A stretch of DNA of 25,931 bases from Firmicutes bacterium UBA6806 (GTDB taxonomy: Bacteria > Bacillota > Clostridia > Peptostreptococcales > Acidaminobacteraceae). The notes under the pieces are model-generated. The model saw only the letters and a list, made by a program, of their open reading frames with translations. It ran no database searches and was not told where the DNA came from. Location of the stretch: the NCBI GenBank assembly GCA_002452745.1, contig DKFC01000017.1, forward strand, positions 1-25,931, read 5' to 3'. Below, piece by piece: positions 7,847 through 15,165 of the stretch. How positions within the stretch are numbered: position 1 is the stretch's first letter; every line of letters starts with the position of its first letter. The position numbers and the translations under genes are program-made.

Positions 7847-9004
7847 CTATAAAAAATCAATTGATTCTATTCTGTCAAAAGCCTCTCTTAACATGTCAAC
7901 ATCAACTGTGCAGGCAATTCGCACATAACCTTCGCCGCAATCACCAAAGGCATTCCCAGGAATTGCGAGAACACGGGCTTTTTCAAGGAGTATTTCGCAA
8001 ACTGTTGATGAGGTCAATCCTGTTGTCTTAATGTTTATAAAGAGGTAAAAAGTACCTTTGGGAGTTGGAGCACTCATCCAAGGGATTGAGTTTATTCTCT
8101 TATAGGCATATAGAACACGCTCTTTATAAAGGGCAATGGCAGGTGCTTGAATCTTATCTCTATTTCTGAGCGCGTAAATAGCTGCACGTTGAGAGATGGA
8201 GGGTGCGGTAAAGACTACATTCTCGTTGATAATCTGACAAGTGCGAATGATAAACGAGGGCGCTATCAGATTGCCAACTCGCCACCCTGTCATGGTGTAG
8301 TCCTTAGAAAAGCTATTGATGATAATCAATCTATCTCTAACTTCTGGAAATGAAATCATAGATATGAAAGGTTTGTCAAAGGTATAAGCACCATAAATTT
8401 CATCAGAAATGATAATCAAGTCTCGTTCAATTGCCAATTGGGCAATCTGCTTTAGTGTCTTCTCACTAAATACAGCACCAGAAGGGTTGTTTGGTGAGTT
8501 GATGACAATAGCTTTCGTGCGTTCGGTGAGTTTTTCACGAACGGACTTGATATTGAGTTGATAGTCTTCTAATTCAAGCGTATCTACGACGACAGGAATG
8601 CCTCTAGCTAATTCAATTTGCTGCGTGTAGGGGGTGAAATAAGGTGCGTGTATAATGACCTCATCTCCGTCATCTAGAACGGCTTCAAGCGCTAGGTACA
8701 TGCCTAGGCAAGCGCTTGCGGTTACCATGATTTCTGAGTCGAGCAGTCGAACTGAAAAGGTATCCGAATAATATTTTTCAATTTCCTGTCTCAGTTCTTT
8801 ATCTCCTCGAAAGTCGGTATATTTTGTATGTCCTTTAAGGGCTTCATCAAAAGCAAACTGTATGACATCACTATCAGTTGTTTGATCTGGATCACCCAAG
8901 CTGAGATTTATGACATCGTTGTATTTTTTAGCAAGGACGTCCACTGCTCCCATTGGCGTCGATTTATCTTTCCAATATCTTTTGGCTATAAATTTATGTC
9001 TCAA
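7847..9004 (-). CDS. PLP-dependent class I/II aminotransferase
   Basis: A 385-aa fold-type I aminotransferase, cytosolic. Visible elements are SLGDPD near the N-terminus (substrate-contact loop), NSPNNPSGA (PLP-contact asparagine), SDEIYGAY (aspartate to the pyridine nitrogen) and SFSKDYTMTGWRVG with the Schiff-base lysine near residue 234. The C-terminus has GYVRIACT, supplying the substrate-carboxylate arginine. The substrate amino acid cannot be told; aspartate/aromatic-like and PatA-like enzymes share these motifs. The frame is open to a GTG at 9013, but GAGGTG overlaps that codon. It instead sits six bases before TTG at 9004, which I take as the start. Only 14 bases separate it from the upstream YjiH gene, so the two form an operon. 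Confidence 0.9.
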   Translation of the reverse strand: MRHKFIAKRYWKDKSTPMGAVDVLAKKYNDVINLSLGDPDQTTDSDVIQFAFDEALKGHTKYTDFRGDKELRQEIEKYYSDTFSVRLLDSEIMVTASACLGMYLALEAVLDDGDEVIIHAPYFTPYTQQIELARGIPVVVDTLELEDYQLNIKSVREKLTERTKAIVINSPNNPSGAVFSEKTLKQIAQLAIERDLIIISDEIYGAYTFDKPFISMISFPEVRDRLIIINSFSKDYTMTGWRVGNLIAPSFIIRTCQIINENVVFTAPSISQRAAIYALRNRDKIQAPAIALYKERVLYAYKRINSIPWMSAPTPKGTFYLFINIKTTGLTSSTVCEILLEKARVLAIPGNAFGDCGEGYVRIACTVDVDMLREAFDRIESIDFL

Positions 9005-9018
9005 ATAAATCACCTCGA

Positions 9019-10398
9019 TTAGTAAATCATATGTGCAATTAAAACAATTACAGGCAAAGTAACAATTGTTCTCTCGAAAAACACAATCAGCAAATCCTTA
9101 AAGCTAACTGGAATTTTCGAACGCAAAATAATCGCACCAGTTTCTGTCAAATAAATTAATTGAGTGAAGGATAGCGCACCGATTATAAATCTTGTTATCT
9201 CAAACTCAGAGGATTTAATGAAAATAGAGGGCAGAAACATATCTGCAAATCCCACTAGAGTTGCAGAGGCAGCCAGTGTGGCATCAGGAATTTTCATAAG
9301 TGAATACAGAGGAATTAATGGCTTGGAAATCACAGAAAAGACAGGTGTGTACTCAGCGATGATAAGCGCAAAGGCACCGAGAAGCATGACAATGGGCATT
9401 AAGCTAAAATAGACGTCTGCCACAGTCTTTAATCCAGATAAAATAAGACCTGCGATACCTGGGGCACCAGCTGCTTTGCTGACGCCATTTTCAACAGCCC
9501 AGTGATGAATCGTCTTGCCCTCGGGGACTTCTTCATTAATTCGAATGGTAACCCCTTCCATATATGCATCTTGTTTTTTAGAGAGGGGATACAGTCTTGG
9601 GAGGATGATGGCGGCCACGAAAGAGGCTACACTGATAGCACCATAGAAGGCCACAAAGCTAACAGTTAAATTTAGAAAGCTGGCGATGAAAACTGCAAAT
9701 GGCAAAGAGACCAAGGAGAAACAAACGGAGATGATAGAGGCTTCTTTTGCAGTGTAATAACCCTCTCTATACTGTTTGTCCGTGATGACGACACCTACTG
9801 GACCAGAACCAATCCATGAGGCAATAGCATCAATTGCGGATCTCCCGGGAACTTTGAAGAGGGGACGCATAAAACGCCGAATCAGTGTACCAAGATAATC
9901 CATAGAGCCAAATTCCATGAGCAATGGGAGAAAGAAACCTGAAAAGAAGAACCAAGTGGCGAGAACTGGGAAGAGGTCATTTACCACCACACCACCAGTA
10001 TTTTGATTGGATACCATAAACAACCCAAAAGTTTCTATATTATAGAGAACTGCAAGGGCAAATATCGCTGCAATGATTCTCAGCAGAAGGGTCATGGGTC
10101 TTGTAATAAACAATTCATTTAGAAAGTGATTTGACTTGATAAAGGTAGGTTTTATCAAAGTAGAGATGGTTGTAATTACAGCACTCAGTAAAATGACATA
10201 AACCATGAAAGCAGGGAGGTAAGAGCCGTAGCTTGCACTGAAAAGAGCGGCAAAATAGCCCACGCCAATTGTAAAATCTCCACCACCCCAAGGCAGAGGA
10301 ATGACAAAGAGCAACAATCCAATAAGTGACGGAATTGAAAATTTGAGTAGAGCTGTTGTGGTGATCGTCTTTGTGACTTGAGTATCTTTAGCAATCAT
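9019..10398 (-). CDS. YjiH-family membrane protein (nucleoside-recognition/Gate domain)
   Basis: A 459-aa polytopic inner-membrane protein with about ten to twelve hydrophobic segments. It matches the YjiH family (COG3314-type), which carries the 'nucleoside recognition' or Gate domain and is a putative carrier of unknown substrate. Recognisable stretches are the N-terminal FSIPSLIGLLLFVIP, the WIGSGPVGVVITDKQYREG loop after about residue 190, and the GFADMFLPSIF segment near the C-terminus. The ATG has AGGAGG eight bases upstream. It is the first gene of an operon with the aminotransferase, so amino-acid or related metabolite movement is plausible, though this is inference. A TGAAAC-N3-GTTTCA palindrome lies between its promoter and its ribosome binding site, implying repression, probably by the divergent IclR protein. 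Confidence 0.85.
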   Translation of the reverse strand: MIAKDTQVTKTITTTALLKFSIPSLIGLLLFVIPLPWGGGDFTIGVGYFAALFSASYGSYLPAFMVYVILLSAVITTISTLIKPTFIKSNHFLNELFITRPMTLLLRIIAAIFALAVLYNIETFGLFMVSNQNTGGVVVNDLFPVLATWFFFSGFFLPLLMEFGSMDYLGTLIRRFMRPLFKVPGRSAIDAIASWIGSGPVGVVITDKQYREGYYTAKEASIISVCFSLVSLPFAVFIASFLNLTVSFVAFYGAISVASFVAAIILPRLYPLSKKQDAYMEGVTIRINEEVPEGKTIHHWAVENGVSKAAGAPGIAGLILSGLKTVADVYFSLMPIVMLLGAFALIIAEYTPVFSVISKPLIPLYSLMKIPDATLAASATLVGFADMFLPSIFIKSSEFEITRFIIGALSFTQLIYLTETGAIILRSKIPVSFKDLLIVFFERTIVTLPVIVLIAHMIY

Positions 10399-10419
10399 TA
10401 TTAACGCCTCCTATTAATT

Positions 10420-10434
10420 TGAAACGCCGTTTCA
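10420..10434. promoter_or_regulatory. IclR-type operator palindrome 1
   Basis: TGAAAC-GCC-GTTTCA is a perfect inverted repeat with 6-bp arms and a 3-bp spacer. KdgR, an IclR-family regulator, binds a similar TGAAAC-N3-GTTTCA site. An IclR gene starts 174 bp away. Confidence 0.75.
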
Positions 10435-10446
10435 TAAGCTAACAAT

Positions 10447-10475
10447 ACCATATAACAAATTTTCAGAATAATCAA
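10447..10475 (-). promoter_or_regulatory. Candidate promoter of the YjiH-aminotransferase operon
   Basis: On the minus strand, TTGATT (10475-10470) and TATGGT (10452-10447) are 17 bp apart. Transcription would begin near 10440, placing palindrome 1 (10420-10434) over the early transcribed region and palindrome 2 (10484-10498) just upstream of the -35. Confidence 0.45.
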
Positions 10476-10483
10476 GCATTTTA

Positions 10484-10498
10484 TGAAACGTCGTTTCA
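10484..10498. promoter_or_regulatory. IclR-type operator palindrome 2
   Basis: TGAAAC-GTC-GTTTCA differs from palindrome 1 at only one spacer base. The two centres are 64 bp apart, about six helical turns, so both could be bound on the same face of the DNA. A degenerate half-like match (GAAC-N3-GTTTC) follows at 10511-10522. Confidence 0.75.
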
Positions 10499-10527
10499 AA
10501 AAAATAAATAGAACGGTGTTTCCCTTC

Positions 10528-10542
10528 TTGAAAGCGCTTTCT
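10528..10542. promoter_or_regulatory. cre site (CcpA catabolite control) over the iclR promoter
   Basis: TTGAAAGCGCTTTCT satisfies every fixed position of the cre consensus WTGNAANCGNWNNCW and has a perfect 12-bp palindromic core. It overlaps a candidate -35 (TTGAAA, 10528-10533) that is 17 bp from a -10 (TATTTT, 10551-10556). An alternative -10 is TATACT at 10561-10566. The position predicts catabolite repression of the regulator gene. Confidence 0.65.
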
Positions 10543-10607
10543 TGATGTGATATTTTATAGTATACTTGCACTATATGGAGAACTTACTTTTAAGGGAGGA
10601 TAAGTTG

Positions 10608-11378
10608 ATGGAGCATTCCAATACAATGACAGATAGGACATGTGAAATTTTAGATTATATATACAACTCTGAAAAACCAGTAGGTGTCAGCAACATTGCA
10701 GGCAATCTAAATCTTCCTAAAGCAACGGTGTTCAGAATTTTAGCTTCTCTTGAGAAGTGGAAATTCGTCGAGAAACTTCCAGACGGGGATGACTATAAAT
10801 TGGGGCTTGGAATGATAAAATATGGCGCTAAAATTGCGTCAGAAGCCACCTTAATTGAAATATCTAAGTCAATTATAGACGATTTATCCTTGCGAATTGG
10901 AGAGAGTGTAAATTTAAACATAGAATATCAGGAGCAATCACTCAACGTTTATAAATCACCAATTGATAACTTTATCCTCGTATCGAGATTGACTCCCACC
11001 AGCCCGTTAAACTGCTCAGCTTCTGGGAAGATATTTCTATCACAGAAGTCAGATGACGTCTTGAAAGATTATTTTAATCAAAAACAGTATTCCAAGCGCA
11101 CGATGAATTCAATTATATCATATGAGGTTTTTATGGCTGAAATTTTGAAAATTAGAGAAATGCAGTTGGCATATGACGATGAGGAGTACGAGTATGGACT
11201 TTACTGCTTGGCAGCCCCCATCTATCATAGAGACAAAATTTTGGCAGCTGTTAGCATCTCAGGGCCTAAGACGAGACTTGAATATAAGGATATTGGCAAA
11301 ATTGGAGGAGAGCTCAAAGTAAGCTGTGAAAAAATTACAGAGCGAATTAAGGATTTAGAAGTAATTAATCTCTTTTAA
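10608..11378 (+). CDS. IclR-family transcriptional regulator
   Basis: A 256-aa regulator. The N-terminal winged helix (about residues 8-70) reads GVSNIAGNLNLPKATVFRILASL, the IclR recognition helix region. The C-terminal effector domain (about 85-256) has the family NCSASGKIFLS segment, then YDDEEYEYGLYCLAAPIY and AAVSISGP. IclR proteins bind DNA as dimers of dimers and usually release it on binding a small metabolite. The frame is open from a TTG at 10566, but GGGAGG (10594-10599) eight bases before the ATG at 10608 sets the start. It is divergent from the YjiH-aminotransferase operon, and the two palindromes in between make that operon its likely target. Convergent LysR gene follows after 21 bp, with only a small GATTG/CAATC hairpin between them. 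Confidence 0.92.
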   Translation: MEHSNTMTDRTCEILDYIYNSEKPVGVSNIAGNLNLPKATVFRILASLEKWKFVEKLPDGDDYKLGLGMIKYGAKIASEATLIEISKSIIDDLSLRIGESVNLNIEYQEQSLNVYKSPIDNFILVSRLTPTSPLNCSASGKIFLSQKSDDVLKDYFNQKQYSKRTMNSIISYEVFMAEILKIREMQLAYDDEEYEYGLYCLAAPIYHRDKILAAVSISGPKTRLEYKDIGKIGGELKVSCEKITERIKDLEVINLF

Positions 11379-11399
11379 TGAGATTGAGAGCAATCACCA

Positions 11400-12272
11400 T
11401 CAAAAGCGATTTGAATAATACATTGCAAAATCCCAAAATGCCTTTACTGGAGCTTTCTCTAAGGCAGATGGCGGTGCAAGCAGTATGGTCATGAGATTTA
11501 CGGGAAAGTTCTCAAGTGTTTTTAATGGATAAAAGTGCAAGTTGCTCTTTCTTTCCACATGAATATGGGGAACCATACACCATCCAATTCCCTGAGAAGT
11601 CAATTCAATGGCGGCTTCGATGGAATTAACTGTAATGACTTTTTTGAATACTATGGGATGTGGACGTTCTGAAAGCCAGTGGCTAAGAATTGGATCGCCT
11701 CCCTTTTTGGATGGATAGTCATACTGAATCAAAGGCGTCTCTTCCAGCATTTCCAGCTTGAAGGGGGATGCTGAAACAATACCATAAGGCTCTTTTAAAA
11801 TAATTTGCTTTTTACCCTTCCATTCGGTCTCGCCCCTAAAAATATAGAGATTGTGTTGAAAGGGTTTTTTTGTGTCCAGATGGGTGGAGCTTCCTGTCTT
11901 TAAGTTGATTTTAATCTCAGGATAGTAGTCTGAAAATGCCTTGATAAGCTGGGCTAATTTATATTTTGAATAGACAGTACAGGACCAAAGTGAGAGTTCA
12001 CCTGTAATCGGTTCTTTCATTTTGATAAAATCGAGCCTGAGTTGTGAGAGTGAGCGGAGCATTTCCTTGGCATACTCCAAAAGGTGTTCACCTTCATAGG
12101 TGAAAGTAACGCCTTCAGAAGAGCGATTTAAGATGACAATATCCAGCTCTTTTTCCATTTTTTGAAGTCTGTAAGTCAGTGAGGGCTGAGAGATAAACAG
12201 TTTTTCAGCTGCCCGAGTAAGGCTGTGTTCTTCTTCAATTGTCTTTAGCGTCAGCCAATCTCTAGAATCCAT
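11400..12272 (-). CDS. LysR-family regulator, module A
   Basis: A 290-aa LTTR. The winged helix (residues 1-60) includes LTRAAEKLFISQPSLTYRLQ, and the effector domain follows from about residue 90. It is a clear paralogue of the LysR of module B: both begin MDSRDW, share SQPSLTYRL, TGSST and VNSIEA, and end in similar HxHV/LxFYPL stretches. Compared with that paralogue it lacks the usual G-x-V-D-L segment of the effector domain and reads HNLYIFRGETEW there, two residues shorter, so its ligand pocket may differ. GGAG lies about seven bases before the ATG. It is divergent from the YfcC-type transporter gene 144 bp away, the standard arrangement for autoregulation plus activation of the neighbour. 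Confidence 0.93.
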   Translation of the reverse strand: MDSRDWLTLKTIEEEHSLTRAAEKLFISQPSLTYRLQKMEKELDIVILNRSSEGVTFTYEGEHLLEYAKEMLRSLSQLRLDFIKMKEPITGELSLWSCTVYSKYKLAQLIKAFSDYYPEIKINLKTGSSTHLDTKKPFQHNLYIFRGETEWKGKKQIILKEPYGIVSASPFKLEMLEETPLIQYDYPSKKGGDPILSHWLSERPHPIVFKKVITVNSIEAAIELTSQGIGWCMVPHIHVERKSNLHFYPLKTLENFPVNLMTILLAPPSALEKAPVKAFWDFAMYYSNRF

Positions 12273-12302
12273 CTATATCTCCGTCATAAATATATTTTAT
12301 CG

Positions 12303-12347
12303 TTATGCATAAGAACTGAATATTTCAAATATTATAGAAATTATACT
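12303..12347 (+). promoter_or_regulatory. LysR/YfcC-A divergent control region
   Basis: A perfect palindrome TTATGCATAA (12303-12312) and an AT-rich dyad around GAATATTTC (12318-12326) precede a -10 TATACT (12342-12347), with only AATATT at the -35 place. A weak -35 behind dyad elements fits LysR-dependent activation. The exact LysR box is not certain. Confidence 0.4.
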
Positions 12348-12416
12348 ACACTGGGTTTAAGTCGACAATGCTTGAAAGTACTCGAGTGCTGAAATATTAA
12401 AAGGGGGAATAACAAA

Positions 12417-13826
12417 ATGGTTGATAAAACACCAGTCAAAAAACGGTCTTTTAGAGTTCCACACACCTATGTCATCATTTTTATGCTCGTGGTATTTGTA
12501 GCGGTACTCACTTATTTAATTCCAGCAGGTGTCTTTGAACGTGCAAAAGATCCAGCAACAGGGAAGACCTTAATCGTCGTGGATTCTTTTCAGTATGTAG
12601 ATGCCAATCCAGCGGGAATCATGGATATTTTAAGTTCTTTTATCAAGGGTTTAATTGATTCAGCCGATGTGGTTTTCTTTATATTCTTTGTCGGAGGCGC
12701 TTTTCAGATTATCAATGCCACAGGAACCATTGAGGCGCTCACTGGAAAAATCGCAAGACAATTCATGGGAAAAGAGTATGTTGTAATTCCAATTTTTCTA
12801 TCGCTCTTTTCAGTTTTCGGGTTTACCATGGGCATGTCAACAGAAGTTATGATTTTTGTGCCCATAGGAATTGCAGTGGCAAGAGCACTGGGTTTTGACG
12901 CTCTAACAGGTGCTTCCATGATTTCGCTTGGGGCTGCAGTTGGGTTTACCTCTGGTTTGCTCAATCCGTTTAATGTTGGTATTGCTCAGAGCATTGCGGA
13001 AGTCCCACTCTTTTCAGGACTCTGGTTGAGAGCAATGATCTTAGTCTGTCTTCTAATCGCCACAAGCTGGTATTTGCTGAGATATGCAAGACGCGTAAAA
13101 GGCGATCTTTCAAATAGCATCATCAGTGAACTTGAAGCGGAAGACAGGGCGGAAACACATTTTCACCTAGACAACTTATCGGACTTAAAAGGCGCACACT
13201 ACCTAGTGCTTGCCACGATGATTTTAGGATTTGGGATTATCATATGGGGTGTCTCTAAGGAGGGTTGGTGGATTGAAGAACTTGCAACGGCATTTTTAAC
13301 CATGGGAATCATAGGTGGTATCTGTGCTAGATTTAGCGCAAATAAAATTGCTCAGGAGTTTGTCATCGGTGCCAAATCAATTGTATATGGTGCATTAATT
13401 GTTGGAATCGCAAGAGCGGTTATGATTGTCATGCAAGATGCAAATATCATTGACACAGTTGTAAAGGGACTTTCTGACAGCATTTCATCTTTGCCATCGA
13501 CCATTTCAGCATTGGGAATGTACGGTGTACAGGTTATTATAAATACATTCATCACCTCGGGCAGTGGACAGGCGGCAACCACCATGCCAATTATGGTACC
13601 GCTGGGAGATCTTTTAGGGGTAACTAGACAGACCACAGTTCTTGCATTTCAGTTGGGAGATGGATTTACCAATTCAATTTTACCGACATCTTCAGCGTTA
13701 ATGGGCGTTTTGGCAGTATCTAAAATTCCATATGAAAAGTGGCTTAAATTCATGTTTCCTCTACTTGGAATCTGGGTTGCCATAGGTGCAGTTTTTATTG
13801 TCACAGCAACAGTAATTGGCTATTAA
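12417..13826 (+). CDS. YfcC-family transporter, module A
   Basis: A 469-aa polytopic membrane protein of the YfcC / DcuC-like C4-dicarboxylate anaerobic carrier superfamily, with about 12 hydrophobic segments. Characteristic parts are the N-terminal FRVPHTYVIIFMLVVF and YLIPAGVFER, the re-entrant-like SLGAAVGFTSGLLNPFNVG near residues 165-185, and the C-terminal TSGSGQAATTMPIMVPL followed by RQTTVLAFQLGDGFTNS. Secondary carriers of this group move dicarboxylates, amino acids or peptides; the substrate here is unknown. AGGGGG lies nine bases before the ATG. The M20 hydrolase gene starts 13 bases after the stop, so uptake and hydrolysis are probably linked. Strong similarity to the module B transporter is evident along the whole length. 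Confidence 0.88.
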   Translation: MVDKTPVKKRSFRVPHTYVIIFMLVVFVAVLTYLIPAGVFERAKDPATGKTLIVVDSFQYVDANPAGIMDILSSFIKGLIDSADVVFFIFFVGGAFQIINATGTIEALTGKIARQFMGKEYVVIPIFLSLFSVFGFTMGMSTEVMIFVPIGIAVARALGFDALTGASMISLGAAVGFTSGLLNPFNVGIAQSIAEVPLFSGLWLRAMILVCLLIATSWYLLRYARRVKGDLSNSIISELEAEDRAETHFHLDNLSDLKGAHYLVLATMILGFGIIIWGVSKEGWWIEELATAFLTMGIIGGICARFSANKIAQEFVIGAKSIVYGALIVGIARAVMIVMQDANIIDTVVKGLSDSISSLPSTISALGMYGVQVIINTFITSGSGQAATTMPIMVPLGDLLGVTRQTTVLAFQLGDGFTNSILPTSSALMGVLAVSKIPYEKWLKFMFPLLGIWVAIGAVFIVTATVIGY

Positions 13827-13839
13827 AGGAGTAGAGAAG

Positions 13840-15024
13840 ATGACCAAACAGCAATTGATTGACGGCACTGTAAAACATCATAAAGAAGCAATTGCCCTCA
13901 GTGATTATATATACGATCATCCTGAACTTGGAAATGAAGAGGTTAAAGCGCAGGAAGCGCTGTGTGAAGCCCTTGAAAAAGCAGGCTTTGAGATTGAAAC
14001 AGGGATAGCGGGACTGCCAACAGCATTTAAGGCCACCTACTGGCATCGAGTTAGTGGTGACACAGGAACAATGACAACTATTGGTCTTCTGTGCGAGTAC
14101 GATGCACTTGAAGGGTTTGGACATGGATGTGCACATCATTTACAGGGTCCTGTGATGGTTGCTGTGGCTAAGACTTTAAAACAGGCGAATCTCAGCAAGC
14201 CCTTTAAACTGGAAGTCTATGGGACACCTGGAGAAGAGACCACAGCTGGAAAAATAGACATGTGTAAAGCAGGTATTTTTAAGGAATTAGACATAGCATT
14301 AATGGTTCACGGGAGTGACAAAACCTGTGTAGACGAAAAATCGTTGGCACTGACTGAGATAGAGCTGAAATACTATGGCGTTCCAGCGCATTCCGCAATA
14401 GGGCCAGATAAGGGAAGAAGTGCGCTGGATGCTGTTCTGATGACTTTCAATGGCGTGGAATACATGAGAGAGCACATGCCAGCTGACGTGAGGATACACG
14501 GCATTATAACAGATGGGGGAAAGGCGCTTAATATAATTCCCGAATTTGCCTCCTGTGAGTTTGGACTGAGAGCGGAATCTAGACAGGTGCTCGATGGCAT
14601 TATCACCAGGTTCAAAAAAATAGCAAAGGCTTCTTGTGAAATGACTGAGACAAGTTGTGAAATGAAGCATCTTCACGATTTTCACAACAAAATTCCGTCG
14701 TATTTATTGAATGATATCATCATGAAAAATGCAGCGGAGATGAAGTGCCCTAATTTATCAGAGCCGAGAAAACGCACTGGGTCGACAGATTTTGCAAATG
14801 TCATGTACGACATACCGGGAAGCTGCCTTAGAATAGCCTTTGTAGACAGCGGGGTAACATCCCATACAAAGGGATTTTTAGAAGCTGGCAAGAGTCCTGC
14901 GGCACACAATGCTATTTTAATGTCAGCACAGACGCTGGTGGGCACACTATACGATTTGATTTCAGATCGAGAACTCGTTGAAAAAATAAAAAGGGAACAT
15001 CAGAACCAAAGGAAAAATCAGTAA
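13840..15024 (+). CDS. M20-family amidohydrolase/peptidase, module A
   Basis: A 394-aa cytosolic metal-dependent hydrolase of the M20 group closest in appearance to AbgB-like amidohydrolases, which cleave N-acyl amino acids or dipeptide-like amides. Visible motifs are LCEYDALEGFGHGCAHH (metal-ligand region), GTPGEETTAGK (catalytic and ligand glutamates), the dimerisation-lid segment starting YYGVPAHSAIGPDKGRSALD, and a C-terminal TGSTDFANVMYDIPG. The usual HGCGHN of the family reads HGCAHH here, as in its paralogue. The start is ATG 13840, because AAGGAG overlaps the transporter stop and lies eight bases before it; the frame itself opens at a TTG at 13816. It is co-transcribed with the transporter. 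Substrate is unknown. Confidence 0.9.
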   Translation: MTKQQLIDGTVKHHKEAIALSDYIYDHPELGNEEVKAQEALCEALEKAGFEIETGIAGLPTAFKATYWHRVSGDTGTMTTIGLLCEYDALEGFGHGCAHHLQGPVMVAVAKTLKQANLSKPFKLEVYGTPGEETTAGKIDMCKAGIFKELDIALMVHGSDKTCVDEKSLALTEIELKYYGVPAHSAIGPDKGRSALDAVLMTFNGVEYMREHMPADVRIHGIITDGGKALNIIPEFASCEFGLRAESRQVLDGIITRFKKIAKASCEMTETSCEMKHLHDFHNKIPSYLLNDIIMKNAAEMKCPNLSEPRKRTGSTDFANVMYDIPGSCLRIAFVDSGVTSHTKGFLEAGKSPAAHNAILMSAQTLVGTLYDLISDRELVEKIKREHQNQRKNQ

Positions 15025-15078
15025 GCTGACCCTCAATCGCAGAGACAGCATGGACACTGAGCAGATAATTGGCGTTGT

Positions 15079-15116
15079 GAGGTGGTGTCACTGGTTAAGT
15101 GACGCCACTTCTTTTC
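15079..15116 (+). terminator. Hairpin with short U-tract after the M20 gene
   Basis: GAGGTGGTGTCAC (15079-15091) and GTGACGCCACTTC (15099-15111) form a 13-bp stem with two wobble positions and a 7-nt loop, followed by TTTT. The tail is short, so it may allow partial read-through into the M28 gene, which lacks a strong promoter of its own. Confidence 0.7.
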
Positions 15117-15165
15117 AGTTTTAAAGCATCTATGGGGAAATGCAGAATAGTAGAGGAGGTATAAC

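Noticed and set aside
15025..15165. Riboswitch or attenuator upstream of the M28 gene
   Set aside because: Only a single terminator-like hairpin is present; no competing antiterminator or known aptamer core was recognised.
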